From: JABSOG01 sp041583135
Lineage (GTDB): Bacteria > Pseudomonadota > Gammaproteobacteria > Enterobacterales > Alteromonadaceae
Length of the DNA stretch: 64,000 nucleotides
Direction of reading: 5' to 3'
NCBI GenBank assembly: GCA_041583135.1
Contig: JBFHGJ010000008.1
Location: 42,010 to 106,009, forward strand
The notes beneath the pieces are model-generated. The model did no database searches, had not been told where the DNA came from, and was given only the letters and a program-made list of their open reading frames with translations. The position numbers were made by a program, and so were the translations under genes. This document shows, piece by piece, positions 19,601 through 30,200 of this stretch (position 1 is the stretch's first letter; the number at the start of each line of letters is the position of its first letter).

Positions 19601-21259
19601 AAACAACTCATGCAGGCAACAGTCTTGCGGCGCGCTCTGAATGCTTGGGCTGGATTGTTGCAACAGCAGCGCCACTTCACTATCGGACATCATCGGCAAT
19701 TGCTGCGGCGCAAGGTTGGCGTTCGCCGCACTTGCCAAGGCACCGAGCAGACACTGCATATGGTCGTTCAGCTGCTCAATATGGGCCTGATTGAACAGAT
19801 TGACGTCATAAGTCCAGAGCAAACCGACGCCCTGTTCGGAAATGCTCATATCGACTTTTAAGTCGAACTTGGCCTGAACCACATCGGACTGATAAGCCGC
19901 TATCGACATCCCCGGCAGTTTGAATCCGCCGTTTTGACCATCTTCGCCAAGACCATAGTCGGTATTGGTGGTGATCATGATTTGAAACAGAGGGGCATGG
20001 GCGCTACTGCGCGGCGCTTTTAAGCGTTCAACCAACTGCTCGAACGGCACGTCCTGATTGGACTGGGCATCGAGGTGTACCTGCCTTACATGGGCAAAAT
20101 AATCCGCCAACGTCGCTTTGAGCGTATCGACCCGTAGCACTAAGGTATTGACGAAAAAGCCAATCAACGGCTCGATTTGTGCCTGCGTCCGGTTGGCGAC
20201 CGGCGTGCCGATAACAATATCATGGCGATTGGTGTGTCTTGAGAGCAACAATGACAGCGCGCCATGGAGCAGCATAAACGGCGTTAGCTTATGGGTTTTG
20301 GCTAGGGCCAGCAGTGACTGTGCCTGCACGCCTGCAAGGGTGCCCGATACCACCGCCCCTTGATGTTGTTTGATAGCAGGTCGTGGGTGGTCAAGGGCAA
20401 GCCCATGCACCACAGGTAGCGCTTCGAGCTGCTGCTGCCAATAACTGAGCTGGCCTTCCAGCACAGCCCCTTCCAAATGGTCCCTTTGCCACTGGGCATA
20501 ATCGGCATATTGGATAGCCAGCGGCGGCAGAGGACTGTCCATGCCCTGCTGATAACAGCCATATAAGGTAATGAACTCTTGGGTCAACACATCCATCGAC
20601 CAACCGTCAGAAGCGATATGGTGCATGTTAAGCAGCATCACGCCACTGTCACTGCGGCGTTTGATATAGCACACCCGTAACATCAGATCCTGCGCCAAAT
20701 CAAATGGTTTGGTCATCTCCTGTTCGACCACCGCTTTGACTTTCTCCTCTAATGTCTCACCCGTGAGATGACTGACATCAATCAGTTTGACCTTAAACTC
20801 GATATCGTCCATGGCGCGAATGTGCTGAAGGGTCTGTCCGTCGCGCTCTAAGTAAACGCTACGCAGCACCTCATGACGACTTACAATCGTCTGAAACACC
20901 CGGTCGATGACCTTGATATCCAGTTGCCCCTGCACCTCAAAGGCCAACGGCATGTTGTATTCCGGCGTGCCGTTTTGCAGGCTATCGATAAACCACAAAC
21001 GTTGTTGAGCGAATGACACCGGCACGGTTTGTCCACAGCGATTAAGGGCGCTGATATCGCCACTCGCCGGTGTTGCTACGGTCATCTCATCAAGCTGTTG
21101 CAAGTAGGCGACCAGCGCCTCTTTGTTGTCTTTGATCTGACCGGCGATTTGCGCGGTGATGGCTCCTTTGGGTGCCTTTGCCTTAAGTTTACCCTCTGCA
21201 TCCAAATACAGATCGATATCCTTCAGCATTAAGTCCTTTATGATGTCAATCGCGTTCAC
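10670..21259 (-). CDS. NRPS, three modules plus thioesterase: dock-(C-A-T)x3-TE (modules 9-11)
   Basis: A 3529-residue synthetase. A TubC-like docking domain occupies residues 1-60. Module 9: C about 75-500 (HHIASDGWS at 213), A (YTSGSTG near 709), T (LGGHS near 1103). Module 10: C from about 1165 (HHIACDGWS at 1300), A near 1789, T near 2174. Module 11: C from about 2239 (HH near 2371), A near 2857, T near 3249. The TE covers about 3290-3529 with GHSYGG (nucleophile near Ser3389), LLDTYF and GDHFTML. Pocket codes read by eye are DAKNISAVNK (module 9, unassigned), DAWMIGAICK (module 10, hydrophobic or aromatic-like) and DLYNNALTYK (module 11, Ala/Gly-like). There is no epimerization domain. 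The GTG start is 1 nt after the upstream NRPS stop, with AGAGG inside that gene's end. The TE makes this the final synthetase, releasing a linear or cyclic product. Confidence 0.96.
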   Translation of the reverse strand: MNAIDIIKDLMLKDIDLYLDAEGKLKAKAPKGAITAQIAGQIKDNKEALVAYLQQLDEMTVATPASGDISALNRCGQTVPVSFAQQRLWFIDSLQNGTPEYNMPLAFEVQGQLDIKVIDRVFQTIVSRHEVLRSVYLERDGQTLQHIRAMDDIEFKVKLIDVSHLTGETLEEKVKAVVEQEMTKPFDLAQDLMLRVCYIKRRSDSGVMLLNMHHIASDGWSMDVLTQEFITLYGCYQQGMDSPLPPLAIQYADYAQWQRDHLEGAVLEGQLSYWQQQLEALPVVHGLALDHPRPAIKQHQGAVVSGTLAGVQAQSLLALAKTHKLTPFMLLHGALSLLLSRHTNRHDIVIGTPVANRTQAQIEPLIGFFVNTLVLRVDTLKATLADYFAHVRQVHLDAQSNQDVPFEQLVERLKAPRSSAHAPLFQIMITTNTDYGLGEDGQNGGFKLPGMSIAAYQSDVVQAKFDLKVDMSISEQGVGLLWTYDVNLFNQAHIEQLNDHMQCLLGALASAANANLAPQQLPMMSDSEVALLLQQSSPSIQSAPQDCCLHELFERQVKAEADKVALVYDDIALSYGELNQRANQLAHYLRSQHQITPDTLVGLWLDRSHEMVIGLLAIMKAGGAYVPLDPAHPPQRLMHILTDAELKVVLTTSALAQSMGESLSEYQGQFVALDGLGTDATHDFSEYPQTDISRDSSGVTPECLAYVIYTSGSTGMPKGVLTEHRNVVNFGHGFAAQLQLCHNPIENGWLWLSSFFFDASLKGIYLMATGTKLIVPKPQQAKDPQAIVALIAQHNIGIVNTTPQLLALIVKVAGVPKIDLISSGEAIDSANFALFKQFSHNAKTRFINAYGPTETTVNSCFADLTHADKVTIGQAVANTHLYILGAQGQLMPHGAVGELYIGGAGVARGYLNRPELNQTHFIANPFAKGDQQNARLYKSGDLVRFDSDGNIEFIGRSDAQVKIRGFRIELGEVEVQLANLAGVDSAVVVAKALAGAPQLVGYVKPTTAVKPAQISDYIGEVKTALAQTLPNYMVPDVIMLIDNWPLTRSGKIDKKQLPEPDANILQGQFVAPSNDIEQALADIWGGLLHIDPTVISATANFFDLGGHSLLCIRLVSDIRAKLSVELSIAEVFDNAVLQQLAEQIAQSAQRVARAPLSKVARDSDILPVSFAQQRLWFIDNLQGGSAQYNMPMVLEVAGQLDLAVVSKVFATIIERHEVLRTVYLEQDGQTFQRIRPFDDIDFSLGRFDLSALSGQSQQDEVQRLVSEQMVAPFDLATDLMLRVSYIAQGRDRGVMILNMHHIACDGWSMEILTQEFFALYQAYAQGHSHSLPPLAVQYGDFAHWQRHHLAGEVLDAQLSYWAQQLDELPAVHRLPLDYPRPAVKQHQGAVVNGVLDGDIAKSLLNIAKAHRLTPFMLLHGAFSLLLARHCNSHDVVVGTPVANRLQAELEPLIGFFVNTLVLRVNTEQQDLGQYLSHVRAVHLAAQSHQDVPFEQLVERLKVPRSANYSPLFQIMLTTNTDYGLNTGDAGLNLPGVSLAPYRSNVVQAKFDMNVDLSISEQGVGLSWTYDVSLFSQQHIEQLNEHMCTLLSALAQSQGAADQSLLTLPLLSDNDVSHLLDELNHTTKDYPKDKCIHQLFEQQAEQYPDNIAVSIQSESISYRQLNAKANQLAHYLRANHQVTPDTLIGICAERSIEMMVGLLAILKSGAAYVPLDPSYPQDRLSYMLEDAALDVVLSKAQVQNVLGDYQGAIVSLDDIAQNNHPYERYSAENLSLGELGLHVGHLAYVIYTSGSTGRPKGVMIEHQGLTNTIVDTATRFAVNHQSVFYQATSIGFDAATWVIFMTLSHGGELVLCADSDYQRELSQIERLTHLMMTPSMLSLVEPLGFAALQYVIVGGEACDRHLADKWKDKVRFINAYGPTEITICSSMTQLVGDDHISIGGPNANVQYLVLDSAKRLVPKGSMGELYIGGDSLARGYLNQTELSAERFIDNPYYDPAMANSSAKLYASGDLVRLLPNGKVEFVGRIDDQVKIRGFRIELGEVETQLGLLPQVDSALVMAKTLAGSDQLVGYVKPADALTDEQYPEYIAAVKQTLAHTLPEYMVPSVIMVVARWPITPNGKIDKRALPEPDSSALNVTYVAPRNDIELGLTEIWGKLFNQAPETISIYANFFELGGHSLLSIRLVSEIRTGFNTELAIQSIFDSPTIEALAEQISQNSEQSERPALQAGIREGDTAALSFAQQRLWFIDNLQGGSAEYNMPLVLSVEGALDIALLTQVFTTIITRHEVLRTVYIERDGQTLQHIRPVDELDFTITEHDLTALEGEGLTQQSKALVKAEMLGAFDLSADLMLRVSYLRQGDARGVLLINMHHIASDGWSLDVLLKELYQLYLAYSQGQPDPLKPLPVQYADYAMWQREHLSGEVLQTQLDYWAQQLDELPVVHSLPLSYPRPPVKQHQGANIKGELSATTAQSLLSLAKAHKLTPFMLLHGALSLLLSKHSNSHDIVIGTPVANRLQSELEPLIGFFVNTMVLRVNTEQPSLDDYFGHVRAVHLAAQSHQDVPFEQLVERIKAPRSTAHSPVFQIMLTTTSDFALAADDSHKGFNLPGVELAPFQSDVVQAKFDLTVDLSISDKGVGLSWTYDVSLFAPQYIEQLNAHLCRLLEGLAEAKGLGDVSILSSAEREHLLYTLNDNGLEYDQSLCIHQFFERQVKANPHQCAVVFENQSLSYFELNAKANRLAHYLKEHHHIVPDKVVGVCVERSIEMVVGILAILKAGGAYVPLDPNYPQDRLSYMVENAELEVVLSQRQVQGVLTGFGGTILTLDGIAGEDHWSAQYPKDNIAAEHTMVRPDHLAYVIYTSGSTGQPKGVMIEHRNTVAMLNWGLNVYSQEELAVVLASTSLNFDLSVYELFLPLSAGTTLRVVRNVLDLIDSPYVGDISLVNTVPSAMDALLKMQALPSSVKVVNLAGEALRGSLVNGLLEQYPQLAVCNLYGPSEDTTYSTYARFEQHLDDAPHIGKVIANSSGYILDGEQQLVPFGVAGELYLGGDGISRGYMNRAELTAERYIDNPFYQPNKAASPKRLYRTGDLVRYLPDGNLAFIGRIDHQVKIRGFRIELGEVEAKLGALECVDSALVMDKTIQQVQELVAYVKPKQAIDTEQQADLVASIKAQLALSLPEYMVPGIIMVIDQWPLTPNGKTDRKALPAPDGSALTQAFEAPVNDTERALLAIWAELLGLDAARISTSANFFDLGGHSLLSVKLLCKVHQTFAKPCRLAQLFSHTTIKAQAIMLEKMDSGLDNTPLLNRLHPVDGAVDAVVFIPGVASDERDFSEIIGQLSQSRKGQLEIGVLRHQGLIAGEQGFATIAQNVAAFVKALEPLSSKSLTLVGHSYGGALALALADALQSKGVQLRLVLLDTYFEQQQLTAAGDGHRAMAQKLAAIDLELHLLELYRHQVELFAGFKPVLTAPVAITQVFALQSPYDLSGYMDYIEQQLPGVSRDCHQVQGDHFTMLTGNSAETISAIINKGISQ

Positions 21260-21260
21260 G

Positions 21261-24200
21261 TTAAAACTCTACCTCTTCTAAATCACTTTCGCTGTGCTGG
21301 GACAGTCGTTCTGACAATTGCATTTTGGCAACCAAAGAGTCGCACAGCTGTGCCAGCTCTTGAATGTCTTTGATTTGATATAACCCCTGCACATCCATGG
21401 TCAAACCCAGCGCTTGCTTAATTGCGCTTATCAGTCGAATGATCAGCAAAGAGTGGCCGCCCAATTCAAAGAAGTCGGCGGTGGTGCTGATACTGTCGCG
21501 GTCCAATTTCAATAAATCGGCCCATATGTCCACCAAAACGTTTTCAGTTTCGCTCTTAGGCGCTACATATTCGCCAAACAGCGCGCTGCTATCGGGGGCC
21601 GGTAAGGCTTTTTTGTCGATTTTACCGTTCGGTGTTATTGGCCAATCTTCAACCAACAGGATGATGCCCGGCACCATGTACGCAGGCAAGGTTTTGCTCA
21701 ACTGGGTTTTCACTGCCGCAATATATTGCGCCACGTCGTCTTTAGCAAGGGTTGATGTTGATTTAACGTATCCTACCAGTTGCTGACTTGCTGCGATTTC
21801 AGCAACATTCACCACTGCGCTATCGACCAGCTCAAGGGCCGCCAATTGGTTTTCAATCTCGCCAAGCTCAATCCTAAAGCCGCGAATTTTCACCTGATCG
21901 TCAATCCGGCCGACAAACGCCAAGTTGCCGTCCGGCAGGTAGCGAACCAAATCGCCACTGGCGTAGAGACGGCTTGCACCGTCATCAAACGGGCTGTCGA
22001 TAAAGCGCTCGTTGGTCAGTGCACTTTGGTTGAGGTAGCCCCGTGCCAAGCCATCGCCGCCAATATACAGCTCACCGACCACGCCCATAGGCACAAGACG
22101 CTTATCGCTATCGAGCACCAAATATTGTACGTTGGCATTTGGCTTACCGATGGTGATAGGCATGTCTTTGACAATTTGTGCAGCGGAGCTGCAAATCGCC
22201 ACTTCCGTCGGACCATAGGCATTGAAAAAGCGCACCTTAGTTTGCCATTTATCGGCAAGTTGCCTATCACAGGCTTCGCCGCCGACAATGACGCATTTGA
22301 CGGTATCCAAACCTTCCGGCTCAATCATCGCCAGCATCGATGGCGTCATCATCAAGTGCGTCACGCAATTGAGTGCGCTCAGCTCCGCCTGATAATCGTT
22401 ATCGGCCGACAGAACCAACTGCGCCGATGAACACAAGCTCATAAAGATAACCCAGCTGGCGGCGTCAAAACCGATAGAGGTCGATTGATAAAATGCGCTG
22501 TGTTCATTGACATCAAATCGCGCCTTGGTATCGCAAATGGTATTGACCAAAGCCTGATGTTCAATCATCACCCCTTTAGGCTGACCGGTTGAACCTGAGG
22601 TATAGATAACATAAGCCAACTGGCTGCTTGTCACTGACTCAGACAAATTATGTACAGGGAAGCCCACGCAGGCGTTGTGCTGAGCGCCATCGACCAAGCC
22701 GTCCAAACTGACGCGATGACCGGCGTAGTCGCCAAGTACGTTTTGCACCTGCGTTTGACTTAATACCACATCAAGCGCGGCGTCTTTGACCATGTAGGCG
22801 ATACGCTCTTGCGGGTAGCTCGGATCTAGCGGCACATAGGCACCACCAGATTTCAAGATGGCCAAAATAGCAACCACCAGCTCAATCGAGCGCTCGGCGC
22901 ATACCCCGACAAGGGTATCAGCGCCGATGTTGTGCTGGGCTTTGAGATAGTGGGCCAGTTGATTGGCCTTCTCATTGAGCTGACGATAACTTAGGGAGTG
23001 CTCGCCGTAGGCTAGCGCTACACTGTCCGGGGTCTGCTCGGCGCATCGCTCAAATAGCTGATGGATAGCCAGATCATTGGCATAGTCGGCTTGGGTTTGA
23101 TTCAACTGATGGCGCAAATGGTCGGTTTCAGTTTGAGTCAACATCGTCAAATCACTCAGCGCACTGTCGCCCTGCCCTTGGGTTTTGGCCAACGCGTCGA
23201 GCAAACGACACAGATGGTCGTTGAGCTGCTGGATATGCTCGCCATCGAACAGGCTGACATCATAAGTCCAACTCAAGCCAATGCCCTGCTCGGAGATACT
23301 CATATCGATAGTGAGGTCGAACTTAGCTTGCACCACATCAGAATGATAAGGCTTGATATCCAGCCCCGGCAAAGCATACCCGCCAGCAGCGGTGTCATCA
23401 TTCAAACCATAGTCGGTATTGGTGGTCAGCATGATCTGAAACAACGGGCTGTGCGCCGTGCTGCGAGGCACTTTTAGTCGCTCGACCAATTGCTCAAACG
23501 GCACGTCTTGGTGCGACTGGGCGCCCAAATGCACCGCTCGAACATGGGCGAGAAACTCAGCCAAACTCTGGTGAGCGGTATTGACCCTAAGCACCAAGGT
23601 ATTGACGAAAAAGCCAATCAGCGGTTCCAGCTCCGGCTGTAGGCGATTGGCCACCGGCGTGCCAATAACGATATCTTTGCTGTTGGCGTGACGGCCAAGC
23701 AATATCGCCAGCGCCCCATGTAACAACATAAACGGCGTCAACTTATGGTTTCTGGCGATGTTAAGTAGTGTCTGAGCCGTCGCCCCAGGTAGCTGAGCGC
23801 TTAACACTGCGCCTTGATGCTGTTTCATCGCAGGACGTGGCTTATCCAGCGGCAAGCTGTGTACCACCGGGGCCTCATCGAGCTGTTTCGCCCAGTAGTC
23901 CAGCTGTCCCTCAAGCACTTCGCCTGCCAAGTAGTCGCGTTGCCACAACGCATAGTCGCCATACTGCACCGCCATCGTTGGCAGCGGGTTAGGCAGACCT
24001 TTGCTATAGGCGCTGTAAAGGGCGAAGAATTCTTTGATCAACACTTCCATCGACCATCCGTCAGAGGCGATATGATGCATGTTGAAGATCATCACCCCCG
24101 CATCAGCGTCAGTCTTTAAATAATTAACCCGCAACATCACGTCGTTTGCCAAGTCAAACGGACGCATCAGGTCGGCCTCGACCAAGGTTTTCACCTGAGC

Positions 24201-27200
24201 GTCTTTGGCAGCGCCTCTTAGGTGAGTCAAATCCGTCAACTTCAGGGCAAAATCGATGTCTTCAAGGGCGCGAATACGCTGTAAGGTCTGACCGTCTTTT
24301 TCAAGGTATACGGTTCTAAGCACTTCGTGACGAGCCAAAATGCTATTAAACACGTTGGACACCAAGGTCAGATCCAGCTCGCCTTTGACCGCGAAGATCA
24401 TCGGCATATTATACTCAGGAGCGCCCCCTTGGAGGTTATCGATAAACCACAGACGCTGCTGGGCAAACGAAACCTCAATGGTATCGCTGTGACGCTCATG
24501 GGCGTGGATAGGCGGACGCAAGCGCGCCGCCGAGCCTTGGTCGATAACCACGGCCAACGCTTGCAAGATGGGATTGTCGAAAATGCTTTGCACCGAGATC
24601 TCCACCTCGCATCTTGCTCTGACCTCAGAAACCATGCGAACGCACATCAACGAGTGTCCGCCCAGTTCAAAGAAGCTGGCTGTCGCGCTGATTGACTCAG
24701 GGGCCATGGCAAACAAGCTCGACCAGATCTCAACTAAGGTTTTCTCGGTTTCGCTGCTGGGCGCCACATATTCGCACTGTAGTGCCAGCCCCTCTGGCGC
24801 CGGTAGCGCTTTTCTATCGACCTTACCGTTTGGCGTCAGCGGCCAGTTGTCAACCACCATTAAGATGTCCGGCACCATATAATCTGGCAAATGCTTACCA
24901 AGACTGGCCTTAAGCCCTTTCACATAGTCCGCTCGCTCATCTGTTTGTAGCGCCTGCGCCGGTTTCACATAGGCGACCAATTGTAATGAACCAACAACGT
25001 CTTGGGCCATCACCAACGCCGAATCTACCACCGCCAACTGAGACAGCTGAGTTTCAATCTCACCAAGTTCGATACGTAAACCGCGGATCTTCACCTGATG
25101 GTCGGTACGGCCTTGATATTCGATTTCACCATCGCTACGTAACCTGGCAAGGTCGCCGGTTTTATATAACCGCTTGGAGCTATTGGCCCTATTACCATCA
25201 TAAAACGGGTTGGCAATAAAGCGCTCGGCAGTCAATTCGTCACGGTTTAGATAACCCCTTGCCAGGCCATCACCACCGATGTGCAGCTCACCGACGGCGC
25301 CTTCAGGCACCAGATTCAGGTGACTGTCTAATATCATCAGCTGAATGTTGTCAATCGGTCTGCCGATCGGCACCCCTTTGCTGACATCGCCCGAGCAATC
25401 CCAGAAGCTGACGTCAATGGCCGCTTCTGTCGGCCCATAAAGATTGTGCAATTGGGCGTTAGGCAGCTGTTTGTTAAAGTCTTGGACATGGCCACTTTGC
25501 AACGCTTCACCGCTACAAAACACCTGAGCGATACTGTGACACTGAGCAAAGCGCGCATTTTCCAAGATGATCCCAAGCATTGACGGTACGAAATGCAGCT
25601 TGGTTATCTGCTGCTCGCTTATCAGCCGACACAGATAGTCGGGATCTTTATGACCCTCAGGTTTGGCGACCACCAACTGGCCGCCATAGGCTAAGGTCCA
25701 CACAAATTCCCATACCGAGACGTCAAAGCTAAACGGCGTTTTTTGCAGCACCTTATCACCGCTGCTCATACCGTATTTATTGTGCATCCAATGAATGCGG
25801 TTAAATAACGCCTGATGTTCAACCATCACCCCTTTGGGCTGACCGGTTGAACCTGAGGTGTATATCACATAGGCCAAATGGGCTGAGGTGACACCTACCT
25901 CAGTGTGGTCAAGGTCTTCACCTGAGAGTTCACTGCATGGATGCTCATGACCTGTGGCAAAACCATCGAGCATCAATTGTGCCCATTTGAAGTTGCTCAA
26001 CAAGGGTTGCAGGTGATGCTGGCTCAACACCACGTCCATTGCCGCATCTTCAAGCATGTAGCTTAAACGCTCTTGCGGGTAACTCGGGTCAAGCGGCACG
26101 TAAGCGCCACCGGCTTTTAACGTCGCGACAATGGCGATGACCATTTCCAATGAACGCTCAAGGCACAACCCCACTAGGGTGTCAGGCCCTACCTGATGGT
26201 TGTCTTTAAGATAACGCGCCAATTGGTTGGCTTTGTGATTTAGCTCGCCATAGCTGAGCTGACGCCCTTCAAAGTGAACAGCCGGATGCTCTGGGTGTTG
26301 CGCTGCCTGCTGCGCTATCAGCTGATGAATACACAGCGATTTGTCATAATCTTGTGCTGTGGCATTTAGTGCAAATGCCAACCGCTCGACTTCACTATCG
26401 GCCAATACGTTTAACTGAGATAACGCCAATTCGCTATCGTTCACTTGTGCCAAAACGCTCAGCAATCGACACATATGGTCGTTAAGCACACTGATGTGAG
26501 ACTCGATAAATAAATGGGGATCAAAGGTCCAGCGCAAACCTAAACCTTCTTCGCTGATGCTTAAATCCACGTCCAAATCGAACTTGGCCTGCATCTGCTC
26601 GGCCTGACGATAGCTAAACTCCGCTTCGGATACTCGGAACGATTCAAGGCTGCCGCGACGATTGACGCCATAGTCGGTGTTGGTCATCAACATGATCTGA
26701 AACAGCGGGCTGTAGGCTGTGCTTCTTGGCACTTTTAAGCGCTCAACCAACTGTTCGAACGGCACATCCTGATTAGATTGAGCATCGAGGTGAACCTGAC
26801 GGATATGGCGCCAATACTCAGCCAATGTGCTTTGCTCGGTATCGACCCTAAGTACAATGGTGTTGACGAAAAAGCCAATGAGCGGCTCAAGCTCGGCCTG
26901 CATTCGATTGGCCACAGGTGTGCCCACTACGATATCGTGAGAGTTGCTGTGTTTTGACAACAACAATGACAATGCCCCGTGCAACAACATAAACGGCGTC
27001 AATTTGTGGGCTTTGGCCATCGCCAACAGCGGCTGGCTGATTTTATCGCTCAGCTCTGAGGTTATGGTCATGCCTTGGTGTTTCTTCACCGCCGGACGAG
27101 GATAATCAAGCACCAGTGAATGCATTGCCGGTAAATCGTCAAGTTGCTTTTCCCAGTAAGCCAACTGGCCTTCGAGAACCTCGCCCTCCAAGTAATCGCG

Positions 27201-30200
27201 CTGCCAATAGGCGTAGTCTGAATATCTTAAGGACAGCGGCGGCAATGGGTTGGCCTTGCCTTGGTAATACGCTTCGCACAAGGTAAAGAATTCTTTGATC
27301 AACAACTGCACCGACCAACCGTCAGAGGCAATGTGATGCATATTGAAGATCATCAAACCCGATTGTTCTGTGCGTTTGACATAGCTCACCCGCAACATCA
27401 CATCGTTGGCCAGATCAAACGGCGCCGCCACGTCTTTTGCCGCCAGCGCCATCACTTCACTTTCAAGGGCCTCGCCGCTTAAGTTACTCAGGTCGATTTG
27501 TGTGACTTCAAAGTCGATATCGTCCATTGAACGAATGTGTTGTAAAGTCTGGCCGTCCTGTTCAAGATAGACGGTTCTAAGCACCTCATGACGGGTCAAA
27601 ATGGTGTCGAACACTCGCGCCACCAAAGCCATATCCAACTGGCCTTTAACCTCAAAGGTGACCGGCATGTTGTACTCTAAAGAGCCGCCTTGGGCTTTGT
27701 CGATAAACCACAGCCGCTGCTGGGCAAAAGACACCACCACCTTATCGCTTTTTTGGTCAACCGCGTACAAAGGTGGACGTACTACCGCCTCAGTGCCCTG
27801 CGCTATTACCAACGCCAGCCCTTGTAGGGTTGGATTGTCGAAGATGCTTTGCACCGCTATTTCAACCTGACAACGCAGTCGTATCTCAGAGACCAATCGA
27901 ATCGATAACAGCGAGTGACCGCCGAGGTCGAAGAAATTGGCGGTGGCGCTGATATCGGCGGCGTCCATATTCAAAAGGCCCGCCCAAATATCGGCCAAAG
28001 TCAGCTCTGCTTCACTCTGAGGCGCAACGTACTTCCCTTGCAGTGCCGCGCCATCTGGTATCGGCAGTGCTTTTCTATCGACCTTACCGTTTGGCGTCAA
28101 TGGCCAGCTGTCAACCACCATGATGATATTCGGCACCATATGGTCAGGTAAAATCGCGCCCAGCTCTGCCTTTAGAGCTGCCACCAGATCACTGTGCGCT
28201 TGCCCTGAGGCCGCTGCCGACGCTTTGACATAGGCCACCAGTTGCAACGAGCCGATAACCTCTTTGGCCATCACCAAGGCAGAATCCACCGCGCTCAATT
28301 GCGATAGCTGGGTTTCCACTTCGCCCAGTTCAATGCGCAAGCCACGAATTTTCACCTGATGGTCGGTACGGCCCTGATATTCGATTTCGCCATCGTGACG
28401 CAATCGGGCAAGATCGCCGGTTTTATAAAGCCGTGGCGAGCTATTGGCACGGGCGCTATCAAAAAACGGATTGGCAATAAAACGCTCGGCGGTCAACTCG
28501 TCACGGTTTAAATAACCCCGTGCCAAACCGTCACCCCCGATATGCAGCTCACCGACGGCACCCTCAGGCACCATGTTCAAATGAGCATCTAAGATCAATA
28601 GCTGAATATTGTCTATCGGTTTACCAATCGGCACGCCTTTGCTGACATCGCCTGAGCAATCCCAGTAGCTGACATCGATGGCCGCTTCTGTCGGGCCATA
28701 AAGGTTATGTAATTGGGTATTGGGCAGTGACGCTCTAAATTGCTGCACATGGCTCGGTTGTAGCGCTTCGCCACTACAAAAAACCTGCTCAAGGCTGGTA
28801 CAGGCTTTGAAGCTGTCACTGTCTAAGATAATGCCCAGCATAGAAGGCACAAAATGCAGCTTGGTGATCCTCTGCGCGGTAATGAGCTGACACAAATATT
28901 CAGGATCTTTATGACCCTCAGGCTTGGCCACGACCAGCTCGGCGCCATAGGCCAGTGTCCAAACAAACTCCCACACCGAGACGTCAAAGCTATAAGGCGT
29001 TTTTTGCAGCACCTTATCTTGGCTTGTCATGCCATAGTGATGGTTCATCCAATGAATGCGGTTCATCAGCGCCTGATGTTCCACCATAACCCCTTTGGGC
29101 TGACCGGTCGAACCAGAGGTGTAGATAACATAAGCCAGGTGGCGTTCGTTTAGTCCAGTCTCGGCGCCAGTCAAATTATGCGTCTCACATTGCGCACACC
29201 ACTGGCACTGGCCTTTGGCCAGACCGTCAAGGGCCAAAATGGTGCCGTTAAAGCCGGTCAATACCTTTGCCAAGTGACTTTGACTGAGCACCACGTCCAT
29301 GGCGCCATCTTCCAACATGTAGTTTAGGCGCTCTTTTGGATAGCTCGGGTCAAGGGGCACATAGGCGCCACCGGCTTTTAAGATGGCAACAATGGCAATC
29401 ACCATCTCGACCGAGCGCTCAAGACAGATACCCACCAAAGTGTCGGGTTTCACCTGATGATTGCCACGCAGATAACGGGCCAACTGGTTGGCTTTTTGAT
29501 TGAGCTCGCCATAGCTCAATTGCTCGCCCTCAAACGTTACCGCGATGTGTTCAGGGTTTTGTTCAGCCTGGCGCTCAAACAATTGATGAATACAACTTTG
29601 TTTTGGATAGTCCGCTTGGGTGTCGTTCAGCCCAAAGGCCAGATGTTCAATTTCATCTTGCGATAACAACTCAAGGGCATGTGGTGCCTGCTCGGCGTGG
29701 GCTGTGGCAAGGGCTTGCAACAAGCGGCACAGGTGCTGGTTGAGCTGCTCGATGTGGGCACGACTAAACAGGCTGGTGTCATAGTTCCAATGTAAGCCAA
29801 CACCTTTATCACTGAGGCTTAAAGCAATATTGAGGTCAAATTTGGCTTGAATGAGATCCGATTGGAACGGCTTTATTTCAACATCGGGCAAACTGAAGAC
29901 GTTACCCTGCTCGGCCATACCAAAGTCGCTGTTGGTGGTCAGCATAATTTGGAACAATGGGCTGTGATTGGTGCTTCTAGGCGCCTTTAAACGCTCCACC
30001 AATTGCTCAAAAGGCACGTCTTGATTGGACTGGGCATCAAGGTGCACCTGCCTGACGTGGGCAAAGTATTCGGCCAATGTGGCCTTAGCGGTATCGACCC
30101 TAAGCACCAAGGTATTGACGAAAAAGCCAATGAGCGGCTTAAGTTCGGCCTGTAGGCGATTGGCCACCGGCGTGCCGATAACAATATCGTTGCTGTTGGC

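Noticed and set aside
21780..22430. Long plus-strand open frames (up to 216 codons) opposite the NRPS genes
   Set aside because: They mirror conserved A-domain segments at the same relative place in several modules and have no own features.
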